Of a stretch of DNA of 36,343 nucleotides, positions 16,835 to 25,875 are shown piece by piece (the stretch's first letter is position 1; every line of letters begins with the position of its first letter). Under the pieces are notes generated by a model. It had not been told where the DNA came from. It saw only the letters and a list, made by a program, of their open reading frames with translations, and made no database searches. The stretch is from Bacillota bacterium. GTDB lineage: Bacteria > Bacillota > Clostridia > Saccharofermentanales > DTU023. The stretch covers positions 1-36,343 of the forward strand of contig JAEWFX010000012.1 of the NCBI GenBank assembly GCA_023388605.1. Direction: 5' to 3'. Made by a program: the position numbers and the translations under genes.

Positions 16835-18034
16835 ATGGCAAGAGTTTTAATCATTGGTGCTGGTGGTGTGGCCACCGTCGCCATCCACAAATGTGTACAA
16901 AATAAGGAAGTTTTTACTGATATTTGTATTGCTTCACGTACCAAATCTCGCTGTGATGCGATCAAGGAAAAGTTGGACGGACGTGGTGTCAACATTGAGA
17001 CAGCCCAACTTGATGCTGATAATGTCGATGAAATCATCGCTTTGATCGAACAATACAAACCCGATCTGGTCATGAATCTGGCTCTACCTTATCAAGATCT
17101 CACAATTATGGATGCTTGCTTAGCTACTAAGACCAGCTATCTAGATACAGCTAACTACGAACCAGAAGATACTGCTAAATTTGAGTACAAATGGCAGTGG
17201 GCCTACCGTGAGAAGTTTGAAAAAGCTGGTATCACAGCAATTCTAGGTTGTGGCTTCGATCCTGGTGTGACCGGTGTTTTCTCTGCTTATGCGCAGAAAC
17301 ATTATTTCGATGAGATCCATTATTTAGATATTTTAGATTGCAATGGTGGTGATCACGGCTATCCCTTCGCCACTAATTTCAATCCTGAGATCAATATTCG
17401 CGAGGTATCTGCCAACGGCCGTTATTGGGAAGACGGTGAATTCATCGAGACCAAACCGATGGAGATCAAGCGACAATACAATTTCCGCGAGGTGGGCGAA
17501 AAGGACATGTACTTGCTCTACCATGAAGAGCTGGAATCTCTCGCCAAAAATCTCAAGGGCATCAAGCGTATCCGCTTCTTCATGACTTTTGGTGAGAGCT
17601 ACCTGACACATTTACGTTGTCTTGCCAATGTCGGTATGACTTCAATTGAACCGATCAACTTCGAAGGCAAAGAGATTGTTCCCTTGCAGTTTTTGAAAGC
17701 TGTTTTACCTGATCCAGCTACCCTCGGACCACGTACTCACGGCAAGACCAATATCGGTTGTATTTTCCAAGGCATTAAGGATGGGGAAGAGAAGACCTAC
17801 TATGTCTACAATATCTGCGATCATCAAGATGCTTACAAGGAGACAGGTCTACAAGCTATCTCCTATACCACAGGTGTACCAGCTATGATCGGAGCTATGC
17901 TCTACCTGCAAGGCAAGTGGAAAAAACCCGGTGTCTACAATGTCGAGGAGTTCGATCCAGATCCCTTCATGGAGGCCTTGAATAAATTCGGTTTGCCTTG
18001 GCATGAGGATTTCAATCCGCAATTAGTTGATTAG
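16835..18034 (+). CDS. Carboxynorspermidine/carboxyspermidine synthase (saccharopine dehydrogenase family)
   Basis: The enzyme joins a diamine to aspartate semialdehyde with NADPH, giving carboxynorspermidine or carboxyspermidine. The 399-residue protein begins with the Rossmann motif V-L-I-I-G-A-G-G-V-A (about 3-12) and continues with N-L-A-L-P-Y-Q-D and the G-C-G-F-D-P-G-V-T-G block typical of this bacterial branch. The next gene encodes the matching decarboxylase, which makes the polyamine role much more likely than lysine metabolism. The ATG follows AGGAG at 16825. Which diamine is used cannot be read from the sequence. Confidence 0.93.
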   Translation: MARVLIIGAGGVATVAIHKCVQNKEVFTDICIASRTKSRCDAIKEKLDGRGVNIETAQLDADNVDEIIALIEQYKPDLVMNLALPYQDLTIMDACLATKTSYLDTANYEPEDTAKFEYKWQWAYREKFEKAGITAILGCGFDPGVTGVFSAYAQKHYFDEIHYLDILDCNGGDHGYPFATNFNPEINIREVSANGRYWEDGEFIETKPMEIKRQYNFREVGEKDMYLLYHEELESLAKNLKGIKRIRFFMTFGESYLTHLRCLANVGMTSIEPINFEGKEIVPLQFLKAVLPDPATLGPRTHGKTNIGCIFQGIKDGEEKTYYVYNICDHQDAYKETGLQAISYTTGVPAMIGAMLYLQGKWKKPGVYNVEEFDPDPFMEALNKFGLPWHEDFNPQLVD

Positions 18035-18035
18035 T

Positions 18036-19301
18036 ATGCAAAGAGATAAAGATATGGGACAGTGGCCGATTTCACTGTCCCAACAAACTAGATCGGCCTT
18101 TACTGACCGCAGTTTCTCTGGCTTCAATACTCCTGCTTATGTGATCGATGAGGAGCTTCTGGTCAGCAATCTAAAGCTGCTTAAACAAGTGCGTGAGCGT
18201 ATAGGAGCAAAGATACTTTTAGCACAGAAAGCTTATTCTTGTTTTGCTACTTATCCTTTGATCGCTCGCTATCTATCAGGTACAACTGCCAGTGGTTTAT
18301 TCGAAGCAAAACTAGCGAAAGAAGAATTCCCAGACGGGGAAGTGCATGTTTATTCAGCTGCTTATCGTCCTGGTGAAGTAGAGGAACTCGCTGAATTTTG
18401 TGATCACATCGTATTCAATTCTTTTGAACAATGGCAGCGTTGCTTACCTATACTTAATGATGCCTCGATTCGACGTGAGCGACCGATCGAGGTCGGACTC
18501 AGAATCAACCCTGAATACAGTGAACAGGAATACAGTATGTATGATCCTGCGGCCAGCGGTTCTAGACTGGGTATCCGTCACAGTGAATTTGTAAAAGGCG
18601 TAGAAAAATATGGTCTAGAAGGCATATCTTTTTTGCATTTTCATACGCTGTGTGAGCAGGGAGCAGAACCTCTGCACAATACGCTAAAAGTGGTGGAAGA
18701 AAAATTCGGTAGTTATCTGAAACAGCTCAAAGCACTCAATTTAGGTGGTGGACATCATCTGACACGTGCCGATTATAATTTGGATTTACTGGCAGCTGAT
18801 GTAGAGCATCTCAAAGAAAGTTATGATTTAGAGATTTATCTAGAACCTGGCGAAGCTGTAGTGCTCGATTGTGGCTACTTGGTAGCCAGTGTCCTCGATA
18901 TCGTCGGCAGCGATGAAGAGATCGCTATTCTCGATACATCGGCGACCTGTCACATGCCTGATGTCTTAGAGATGCCGTACCGTCCGCGATGCTTTAAGTT
19001 GTCGTATGATTTGACGGATAATACCTATCCCTTAGCCGGTGAAGCAGGAGCATACAAGCATACCTATCTGTTCGGTGGACCAACTTGTCTAGCAGGTGAC
19101 GTTTTCAATAAATACAGCTTTCCAGAACCGCTGTCGATAGGTGATAAAGTAGTATTCTGCGATATGGCGTTGTATTCTTTTGTCAAAAATAATACATTCA
19201 ATGGTATGCCGTTGCCGGCATTAGTTTTACGTAAAGATGATGACACTTATCAGGTCATCAAAGCGTTTGATTATCAAGATTTTAAGATGCGTCTCAGCTG
19301 A
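18036..19301 (+). CDS. nspC: Carboxynorspermidine decarboxylase
   Basis: This PLP enzyme of fold type III decarboxylates carboxynorspermidine or carboxyspermidine to norspermidine or spermidine. The PLP lysine is in L-A-Q-K-A-Y-S (Lys65 from this start). Other NspC motifs are H-F-H-T-L-C-E-Q, the G-G-G-H-H loop, E-P-G-E-A-V and C-H-M-P-D-V-L-E-M-P-Y-R-P. The ATG at 18036 directly follows the synthase stop. ATG 18054 gives 415 residues and is equally possible, since neither has a clear ribosome binding site, which suggests translational coupling. Family length is near 380, so the N terminus carries an extra 20-30 residues or starts later. Confidence 0.94.
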   Translation: MQRDKDMGQWPISLSQQTRSAFTDRSFSGFNTPAYVIDEELLVSNLKLLKQVRERIGAKILLAQKAYSCFATYPLIARYLSGTTASGLFEAKLAKEEFPDGEVHVYSAAYRPGEVEELAEFCDHIVFNSFEQWQRCLPILNDASIRRERPIEVGLRINPEYSEQEYSMYDPAASGSRLGIRHSEFVKGVEKYGLEGISFLHFHTLCEQGAEPLHNTLKVVEEKFGSYLKQLKALNLGGGHHLTRADYNLDLLAADVEHLKESYDLEIYLEPGEAVVLDCGYLVASVLDIVGSDEEIAILDTSATCHMPDVLEMPYRPRCFKLSYDLTDNTYPLAGEAGAYKHTYLFGGPTCLAGDVFNKYSFPEPLSIGDKVVFCDMALYSFVKNNTFNGMPLPALVLRKDDDTYQVIKAFDYQDFKMRLS

Positions 19302-19368
19302 TAGCAGAGCCAGATAGCTGAGATAAATATTTATTGACTGCATTGCTAAAGAGCAAGTCGAGGTTATT

Positions 19369-20727
19369 TTGCTGATACGTCGTAATACAAATTTGACTGA
19401 AGGTGTGATTTGGCAACAGATTCTCTTATTCGCTGTGCCATTGTTTTTAACGAATTTTCTGCAGCAATTATATAATGCTGCAGATCTAGTCATCGTCGGA
19501 CAATTTGCTGGCAAACATGCGATGGCAGCCATCGGTGCGACGGGATCACTGAACAATATGATTATCGGTCTATTTATGGGTTTGGCGACTGGTTGTTCGG
19601 TGGTGGTAGCACAGAGCTACGGTGCTGGTGATTATCGTGCATTGTTCCGTGCCGTACACACTGCCTACATGATAGCGATCATCGGTGGTTTGATCTTGCT
19701 CTGTATCGGTCAATTAGTAGCTTATCCGCTCTTGGTTTTGATGGGTACACCTGATAGCATAATCGATCTATCTGCTGCCTACATGAGGATTACCTTCATC
19801 GGTGTTTTACCACTATTGCTCTATAACATGGGAGCTGGTATCTTGCGTGCTGTGGGCAATTCTCGCTCGCCCTTTTTCTTCTTGGTTCTGTCCATAACTT
19901 TGAATGTGATTTTGGATCTTATCTTAGTAGCGGTATTCAAGCACGGCGTATTTGGCGCAGCTTATGCGACTATTATTTCGCAAGCTATAGCTGCTGTATG
20001 CATATCTTTTCACTTGATGAGCCGTGATACGGCCTATCGTCTGCAGATCAAAAAAATTCGCATCTATTTTGATTCGTTGAAGAAAATAGTGGCCATCGGT
20101 TTGCCTGCAGGATTGCAGAGTAGCGTCATATCTTTTTCCAATGTTTTGATACAGTCAGAGATCAACGCTTTTGGTGCCAATGCCATTGCCGGTTGTGCAG
20201 CCGCCAGTCGTCTAGATGGATTTATTTTCACAGCGCTAGATTCCTTCGCCTTGGCCTCGACAACTTTCTCTGGTCAAAACCTAGGCGCTAAACTTTATGA
20301 TCGTGTACGCAAGGGTGCAAAAGCGGCTGTGATGATAGTTATAGTGGTCAGCACTGTCATCACTTTAGGAGTGGTATTGTTTGCCAGACCTTTGCTCAGC
20401 TTATTCAACAACAATCCTGAGGTCATAGAATACGGTAGAACCTTTATTTGCATTCTCGCACCTTTCTACTGGATACTCGGTATCAGTCAAGTGTTGACTG
20501 GTTTTGTTCGCGGTGCAGGAAAATCCATCCTGCCCATGATCTCAGCTCTTATCGGTATGTGTATACTGCGAACAGTCTTTATCTACACTGCCATACCACT
20601 CTGGCAGGATATAAGAGCTATTTGTTGGGCGTATCCATTCTCCTGGGCGATAACTTTCTCGATTAATTTTGTATACTATTTGCGCGGAAAATGGATGCCT
20701 AATCACTCTAAGTTGAGTGTAGATTAA
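19369..20727 (+). CDS. MATE family multidrug/metabolite exporter
   Basis: This 452-residue integral membrane protein has about twelve hydrophobic helices arranged as two similar halves. The N terminus has the MATE-type pattern T-E-G-V-I-W-Q-Q-I-L-L-F-A-V-P-L-F and the L-Y-N-A-A-D-L-V-I-V-G-Q-F motif, and later G-A-G-I-L-R-A-V-G-N-S. Such proteins are Na+ or H+ antiporters exporting cationic compounds. The TTG at 19369 is used because GAGG lies about six bases upstream and no ATG fits. It follows nspC by 67 bases on the same strand, so export of a polyamine is possible. The substrate is not determined by sequence. Confidence 0.92.
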   Translation: MLIRRNTNLTEGVIWQQILLFAVPLFLTNFLQQLYNAADLVIVGQFAGKHAMAAIGATGSLNNMIIGLFMGLATGCSVVVAQSYGAGDYRALFRAVHTAYMIAIIGGLILLCIGQLVAYPLLVLMGTPDSIIDLSAAYMRITFIGVLPLLLYNMGAGILRAVGNSRSPFFFLVLSITLNVILDLILVAVFKHGVFGAAYATIISQAIAAVCISFHLMSRDTAYRLQIKKIRIYFDSLKKIVAIGLPAGLQSSVISFSNVLIQSEINAFGANAIAGCAAASRLDGFIFTALDSFALASTTFSGQNLGAKLYDRVRKGAKAAVMIVIVVSTVITLGVVLFARPLLSLFNNNPEVIEYGRTFICILAPFYWILGISQVLTGFVRGAGKSILPMISALIGMCILRTVFIYTAIPLWQDIRAICWAYPFSWAITFSINFVYYLRGKWMPNHSKLSVD

Positions 20728-20737
20728 TAGAGGAATT

Positions 20738-23203
20738 ATGGACAAATTAAATATCTTAGATTTAGTAGAGAAATTAGGTGAGGAGACTCTTTTAGATGAT
20801 TTGGTCAAACCTCAACCTAAGCTATATATGAATAGACCTGTGACCTTGCCAGTCTTACCATCTCGCGGACTAATACTCTTCCCAGAATTGACCATCGGTA
20901 TAGAGGTGGGGCGTGAAGCTTCTCTGCTAGCCGTAGAGCAATCTCTGCAAGATGAAGATCGCCTGATTTTTTTGGTTTCGCAGATCGATCCAGAAAAAGA
21001 TGAGTATAGAGCGAAAGATCTCTATCGTAACGGGACAATTGCTAAGGTTATGCAGGTCATGAAAGATGACGATAATAATCTCAAGGTTCTGCTCAAAGGT
21101 ATCTGTACAGCTAAAGTTAATAAGTTTATCAGCACAGATTACGAAGTGAGTGCCTACCGAGCTTCGGTACAGCCGCAAGAACGTGATGATTATGATCTGC
21201 AAGAACTGGCAAAAATTTCGCTGACGCCCGAACTAGAAGAATTGGTGCTGATCCAAGATCGTATCAGCAAATTCTGCAAGTACTACGCTCAAGTCTTCAA
21301 CGGTATGCCCAAAGAAGCTTTTGAATATATTCTCAGCTGTCATTCGGTGATGCGACGTCTGGACTTGATTTCTTCTTACGTAGACTTTGCTCTCAATGTC
21401 AAGCAGAAATCTCTGGAGATGAGCGACATCTTCGAGCGTTCATCCTATGTGCTAGGCAATCTTCAAGTTATCTGTAATATCCGTGAATTAGAACACGCTG
21501 TCGAGGTCAAAGTGCAGGACATGGTCGACAAACAACAGCGTGAATATTACATACGTGAACATATCAGAATGTTGGAGAAAGAACTGGAAGATACGGAATT
21601 AGATGATTCAGATGTGGGCAAATTACGCAGAGCTGTTCGCAATAGCCTGATGCCAGATCAGTACAAAGAGCAATTGAACAACGAGATCGATCGTCTGAGT
21701 CGTCTACCCATAAGTTCACCAGAAGCTGCGATCAGCACAAATTGGTTGGAGTCTGTGATTAAATTGCCTTATTCTTGCTCAGAAGTAGAGCAATTAGATA
21801 TCGCAAAAGCTAAACAGATCTTAGATCGTGATCACTTTGGCATGGAGAAAGTCAAAGAGCGTATCCTCGAATATATCGCTGTCCGCAAATTACAAGTTCA
21901 ACAAGGCGATACCCGTGTCAAAGGCCCCATCCTATGTCTGGTCGGTCCTCCAGGAGTGGGTAAGACATCTATAGCTCGCTCCATCGCAGAAGCTGTAGGA
22001 CGCAAGTATATCCGCATGTCCTTAGGTGGCATCCGTGATGAATCGGAAATCCGTGGTCATCGCAAGACCTACATCGGTGCCATGCCTGGCCGTATCATGC
22101 AGGGTATCAGCCAGATAGGCACAGATAATCCCTTATTTTTGCTGGATGAGATAGACAAATTGGGATCAGATTTTCGTGGCGATCCATCTTCTGCCTTACT
22201 TGAAGTTTTGGATCCTGCTCAGAACGATACTTTCCGCGATAATTACATCGAGATCCCCTATGATCTTTCGCACGTGTTATTTGTGACTACAGCCAACTAT
22301 GCAGATAACATTCCTGAGCCATTGTATGACCGCATGGAGATAATTCAGCTTAATGGTTATACAGAAGAAGAGAAGCTGCATATAGCTCAGGACCACTTGA
22401 TCCCGAAACAGATCAAGGAAAACAATCTCGACGCCAAACGTATCAAGCTATCTCAAGCAGCTATTCGCCAAATCATCTCTGGTTATACGGTAGAAGCAGG
22501 AGTTAGGCAGTTAGAGCGAGAGATTGGCAAAGTTTTACGCAAAATAGCTATGCACTATGATTCTGAGAGTACAGAAATCTATAGCGTGGGCAAACAAGAG
22601 GTAGAAAAATACCTCGGCCCCTTGAAATTCTTGTTCGATGAGGCTGAGCAGAAGCCGGAGGTCGGCTGTGCTCGTGGACTTGCCTGGACTTATGCAGGTG
22701 GTGATACTCTGCGTATTGAAGTCAACATGTTCCCTGGCAAAGGTAATCTACTCTTGACCGGTCAGTTAGGAGATGTGATGAAAGAATCAGCGAGAGCCGC
22801 CTTGACCTATTGCCGAAGCCAAGCTGATACTTGGAAACTACCTACAGATATTTTTGATAAACATGATCTGCATATTCATGTACCTGCAGGTGCTGTCCCC
22901 AAAGATGGCCCTTCTGCTGGTATCACTATGTCCACTGCCATTGCTTCAGCTCTGACAGGTAGGCCAGTGCGACATGATCTCGCGATGACTGGCGAAGTCT
23001 CATTGCGTGGAAAAGTCATGCCTATTGGTGGACTTAAGGCTAAGGCGGTAGCTGCGCACAGAGCGAAGATCAAAGAGATTTTGATCCCTTACGACAATAA
23101 GCGTGATATCGTGGAAATCCCTGAAAGCGTCAAGAGTAAATTAAAAATAACCCCAGTCAAAACTATGTCTGAGGTTATCAAGATCGCTCTCTTGCCTAAG
23201 TGA
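20738..23203 (+). CDS. lon: Lon ATP-dependent protease
   Basis: Lon degrades misfolded and regulatory proteins in the cytoplasm. The 821-residue protein has the N-terminal substrate domain (to about 210), a helical linker, the AAA+ domain with Walker A G-P-P-G-V-G-K-T at 403-410 and Walker B L-F-L-L-D-E-I-D-K, and the C-terminal protease. The catalytic dyad is Ser726 in K-D-G-P-S-A-G and Lys769 in G-G-L-K-A-K. A 20-30 residue extension precedes the usual start of the N domain. It begins 11 bases after the MATE gene, so the two may be co-transcribed. No CIRCE or other heat-shock operator was seen upstream. Confidence 0.97.
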   Translation: MDKLNILDLVEKLGEETLLDDLVKPQPKLYMNRPVTLPVLPSRGLILFPELTIGIEVGREASLLAVEQSLQDEDRLIFLVSQIDPEKDEYRAKDLYRNGTIAKVMQVMKDDDNNLKVLLKGICTAKVNKFISTDYEVSAYRASVQPQERDDYDLQELAKISLTPELEELVLIQDRISKFCKYYAQVFNGMPKEAFEYILSCHSVMRRLDLISSYVDFALNVKQKSLEMSDIFERSSYVLGNLQVICNIRELEHAVEVKVQDMVDKQQREYYIREHIRMLEKELEDTELDDSDVGKLRRAVRNSLMPDQYKEQLNNEIDRLSRLPISSPEAAISTNWLESVIKLPYSCSEVEQLDIAKAKQILDRDHFGMEKVKERILEYIAVRKLQVQQGDTRVKGPILCLVGPPGVGKTSIARSIAEAVGRKYIRMSLGGIRDESEIRGHRKTYIGAMPGRIMQGISQIGTDNPLFLLDEIDKLGSDFRGDPSSALLEVLDPAQNDTFRDNYIEIPYDLSHVLFVTTANYADNIPEPLYDRMEIIQLNGYTEEEKLHIAQDHLIPKQIKENNLDAKRIKLSQAAIRQIISGYTVEAGVRQLEREIGKVLRKIAMHYDSESTEIYSVGKQEVEKYLGPLKFLFDEAEQKPEVGCARGLAWTYAGGDTLRIEVNMFPGKGNLLLTGQLGDVMKESARAALTYCRSQADTWKLPTDIFDKHDLHIHVPAGAVPKDGPSAGITMSTAIASALTGRPVRHDLAMTGEVSLRGKVMPIGGLKAKAVAAHRAKIKEILIPYDNKRDIVEIPESVKSKLKITPVKTMSEVIKIALLPK

Positions 23204-23215
23204 TATGAATATTCA

Positions 23216-23250
23216 ATATAAGCTGTCAGCAAATCGTTGGCAGCTTATAT
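23216..23250. terminator. Bidirectional terminator between lon and the convergent gene
   Basis: ATATAAGCTG (23216-23225) pairs perfectly with CAGCTTATAT (23241-23250), giving a ten-base stem with short A/T runs on both sides. It overlaps the last six bases of the minus-strand gene and lies 13 bases after the lon stop. Confidence 0.75.
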
Positions 23251-24198
23251 CATTTTGAGACACATACTCACTTGATCTATGCGTATATCACGTTTGAGTG
23301 GACGCAATTCTTCTTCGGTGAATTGGCTCAATAACTGAGTATGTTCGTTTTTGAGTTGTTCTAGAGCAGACTCAAAATCAGCTTGCTTAGCAGCCAGTTC
23401 TTCCTCTAACTGTTTTAATTGATCTTCGACACGTAATACATCAGATTGCTGCTTGCTGGAACGGCTGGCACTGCGGGCTGCTGTAGTAGCTCTACCCAGA
23501 GAATTGTGGCTGATCTTTTTTGATCCTAGCAGGGAAGAGAGAAGAGTTGCCCCGAGTGAGATCAAGGTCTGAGTTTTAGCAGTCTTAGCTTCAGCTTCTT
23601 CACGAGCCAGACTTTGTTTTGTCCTAGATATTTTGGTTTCTAGAGCTTGTAATTCTTTTTGTTGTGTGGTTTCTAGTTTTTCGATTTTTTGCTTGAGCAA
23701 AACCTCACCAGCTTGCGTGACGCGCAACTGAAAATCCTCCTGACTCTCATCCTCGCGTTGAATAAGTCCAGTGATCTCATTTTTGTTGATCTTCAGATGG
23801 TCGTAGTGATAGAGATAATCTACTACTTGTTGCCCAAATTGTTTGAGGTCAGCCGGTTTGGGTAGACGATCGAGACTGTTAGCGGCGATAAGTGGTTTCA
23901 GACGTTCACTGAGCATTGTTTCAGCGAGAATACTGTCACCGGTGACATCTGTCATCAGATCATCACTAGAGATCTCTTCGACAGCTGACAAATCAACTTT
24001 TTGGAACAATTGGGTGAAGGGTAGGCAAAATGTTTTATTTTTTAGGTAACGGTTTTGTTGGCTTTTGTGTTCGTAAAAAATGGTAGTTTCGACAGCTAAT
24101 TCAATCTCGCCGATTGTACCGGTACTGCGTCGCATAACTACAGGTAATTGCTGCGCCGCCAAAAGTTCAGCTAAATAAGCTAAGGAATCAACTTTCAT
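23245..24198 (-). CDS. Orphan protein resembling the C-terminal region of HerA/DUF87-type ATPases
   Basis: This is 317 residues from the ATG at 24198, which follows a consensus GGAGGT; the upstream in-frame start at 24231 is not supported. The second half has two charged coiled coils around a small-residue segment (T-L-I-S-L-G-A-T-L-L-S-S-L-L-G then G-R-A-T-T-A-A-R-S-A-S-R). That arrangement is characteristic of the C-terminal region of bacterial HerA-like ATP-binding proteins, as I recall them. No Walker A or B motif is present and no ATPase gene is adjacent. It could be a detached module or an independent coiled-coil protein. Function is unknown. Confidence 0.6.
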   Translation of the reverse strand: MKVDSLAYLAELLAAQQLPVVMRRSTGTIGEIELAVETTIFYEHKSQQNRYLKNKTFCLPFTQLFQKVDLSAVEEISSDDLMTDVTGDSILAETMLSERLKPLIAANSLDRLPKPADLKQFGQQVVDYLYHYDHLKINKNEITGLIQREDESQEDFQLRVTQAGEVLLKQKIEKLETTQQKELQALETKISRTKQSLAREEAEAKTAKTQTLISLGATLLSSLLGSKKISHNSLGRATTAARSASRSSKQQSDVLRVEDQLKQLEEELAAKQADFESALEQLKNEHTQLLSQFTEEELRPLKRDIRIDQVSMCLKMI

Positions 24199-24207
24199 AA
24201 GTACCTC

Positions 24208-24227
24208 CTGCGGTAATAGTACCACAG
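24208..24227 (-). promoter_or_regulatory. Interrupted palindrome in the leader of the HerA-like gene
   Basis: On the minus strand CTGTGGTA pairs with TACCGCAG around a CTAT loop, one pair being G-U. The 3' arm ends at the first bases of the ribosome binding site (CAGGAGGT). It may be an operator (GGTA-N4-TACC) or a hairpin that limits translation. Confidence 0.35.
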
Positions 24228-24292
24228 ACACCAGTCTTTAGTAGTGATGGATTTTACTTGCAAATTGATCAGTTAAAACCGAATATAGAAAC

Positions 24293-25156
24293 ATGAATAT
24301 AAACATTGATAAAGATCATTATACTTTTGCTGAATTAGTAGAAATATTCGCTTTTTTACGCAGCGAACAAGGCTGTCCCTGGGATATTAAGCAGGATCAT
24401 CAGAGTTTGACTAAGCACCTGTTAGAAGAAGCTTATGAAGTCATCAAAGCCGTAGATGATAAAGATGATGAGGCTCTGGCTGAAGAGCTCGGAGATGTTC
24501 TTTTACAAGTGGTTTTTAACAGTGAGATCGCTAAGCGTGATCAGCGATTTACCATCGATGATGTGATCGATAAACTAGCACGTAAACTGATCGATCGCCA
24601 TACGCATGTCTTCGGTCGCGATCAAGCTGATGACGCTATGGCGGCACTGGATACTTGGCAGGAAAATAAGGACAAGGCACGTAATTTAGATACGTTAGCT
24701 GCTAAGTTGGAATCCATCGATAATAATCTGCCTCAGACCATACGTTCTAGCAAACTGCAGCAAAAAGCAGCTAAAGTTGGCTTTGATTGGGATGCAGATG
24801 ACCATGAAGGCGTCTATGCCAAAATTCAAGAAGAATTGTCTGAACTCAAGACTGCTCACAGAGAATATCTGGAAAACCATAAACCTAGCACTGAACGGAT
24901 CGTTCCAGGCTACAATCCAGATCCTTATCGTGAACACCTAGAAGAGGAAGCAGGAGATCTCTTGATGATAGTTGTCAACTTGTTGCGTAGAATGGACATC
25001 AATCCCGAGATAGCACTCAAACGTGCCAATGACAAATTCGTTAGGCGATTGACTCAGACAGAGAAACTAGTCCTAGCTGCAGGTTGTCAATTAGAACAAT
25101 TAGATATCGATAAGTGGAATGAGTTTTATTTACAAGCCAAAGAACAGGAATTATGA
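24293..25156 (+). CDS. mazG: Nucleoside triphosphate pyrophosphohydrolase MazG
   Basis: MazG hydrolyses nucleoside triphosphates to monophosphates plus pyrophosphate and so cleans the nucleotide pool. The 287-residue protein holds two MazG domains. In the first, the metal-binding pattern is E-E-A-Y-E (45-49) and E-E-L-G-D (64-68), after the C-P-W-D motif at 28-31. The second has E-E-A-G-D-L-L near residue 220. No strong ribosome binding site precedes the ATG at 24293, but no other start fits. It overlaps the next gene by ATGA. Confidence 0.94.
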   Translation: MNINIDKDHYTFAELVEIFAFLRSEQGCPWDIKQDHQSLTKHLLEEAYEVIKAVDDKDDEALAEELGDVLLQVVFNSEIAKRDQRFTIDDVIDKLARKLIDRHTHVFGRDQADDAMAALDTWQENKDKARNLDTLAAKLESIDNNLPQTIRSSKLQQKAAKVGFDWDADDHEGVYAKIQEELSELKTAHREYLENHKPSTERIVPGYNPDPYREHLEEEAGDLLMIVVNLLRRMDINPEIALKRANDKFVRRLTQTEKLVLAAGCQLEQLDIDKWNEFYLQAKEQEL

Positions 25157-25395
25157 GAGTAGATAAATTTTTAAAAGTTTCACGTCTGATCAAAAGACGT
25201 ACACAGGCCAATGAATTAGCAGCTAATGGGCGAGTGAAGGTCAATGGCAAGGTGGTTAAGCCTGGTTTTGATTTGAGTGTGGGTGATGTACTAGAGCTCA
25301 CCTTCGGCGAGCAGGTGACTTGTGTCAAAGTAGTAGCAATCCGGGAACACGTCGCTAAAGATGAGGCTAGTAGTCTCTATGAAATCTTAGATTAG
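25153..25395 (+). CDS. rqcP: S4-domain RNA-binding protein, RqcP/YabO type
   Basis: This 80-residue protein is one S4 RNA-binding domain: R-V-D-K-F-L-K-V-S-R-L-I-K-R-R-T at the N terminus and G-R-V-K-V-N-G-K-V-V-K-P-G in the middle. In Bacillus the homologue binds 50S-peptidyl-tRNA complexes in ribosome quality control and also lies in a mazG-rqcP-divIC neighbourhood. It overlaps mazG by four bases and is probably co-translated. The Hsp15-like group is similar, so the exact role is inferred from context. Confidence 0.88.
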   Translation: MRVDKFLKVSRLIKRRTQANELAANGRVKVNGKVVKPGFDLSVGDVLELTFGEQVTCVKVVAIREHVAKDEASSLYEILD

Positions 25396-25467
25396 ATTAC
25401 CTTTTGATAACATATTTGCTACGTTTTCGATTTGGTGCAATTGAGATGAAATATTCCCTCCGAATAG

Positions 25468-25506
25468 TGCAAGTATTAAGAGAATGAATTTCCTTCTCAA
25501 CTTGCA
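25468..25506. repeat. Inverted repeat upstream of the DivIC-like gene
   Basis: TGCAAGT (25468-25474) pairs with ACTTGCA (25500-25506), and inside it GAGAA (25480-25484) pairs with TTCTC (25494-25498). The result is a two-part stem with an internal loop and no T tract. A possible promoter (TTGCAG at 25502, TAAAAT at 25524) overlaps its right arm, so it may be an operator or an RNA structure. Confidence 0.4.
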
Positions 25507-25545
25507 GGTACTGATAGTGTTGCTAAAATAAACCGTGGAGATAAT

Positions 25546-25875
25546 ATGAAACTAGATCACGATTTGCAACAATTTGTCAGAAATACTAGAGCGGTACGCC
25601 GAAGAAATCGCATCGTCAATTGGTGTATTACAATTGTTTTATTATTTACTGTGATCAGTTGTTTTTCTCTGTATCTCAAGCAAGAACGCGAGTTTTCTCG
25701 TCTTGAACAACACAAGTCTGATATTGATTTCTTAGAGCGTCAAGCTGAAGTAGAGTTAGATTTAGCTAAGGAATTAGCTAATCAAGCTGGAACGGATAGT
25801 TTTATTCAGCGTATCGCTCGTGATGAGCTAGGTCTAACCAAGCCTGGTGAGATCATTTTCAAGAATAAAGATTAA
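25546..25875 (+). CDS. divIC: DivIC/FtsB-like septum formation initiator
   Basis: This 109-residue bitopic membrane protein has a basic cytoplasmic tail (R-A-V-R-R-R-N-R), one membrane helix at about 25-45 and an extracellular coiled coil. It ends with the family block I-A-R-D-E-L-G-L-T-K-P-G-E-I-I-F. DivIC joins DivIB and FtsL at the septum. The ATG follows GTGGAG. Its gene comes after mazG and rqcP, as in other Firmicutes. The stop TAA directly abuts the recR stop on the other strand. Confidence 0.9.
   Translation: MKLDHDLQQFVRNTRAVRRRNRIVNWCITIVLLFTVISCFSLYLKQEREFSRLEQHKSDIDFLERQAEVELDLAKELANQAGTDSFIQRIARDELGLTKPGEIIFKNKD

Noticed and set aside
19302..19368. Promoter or terminator between nspC and the MATE gene
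   Set aside because: A TTGACT is present, but there is no matching -10 at a normal distance and no stable stem.
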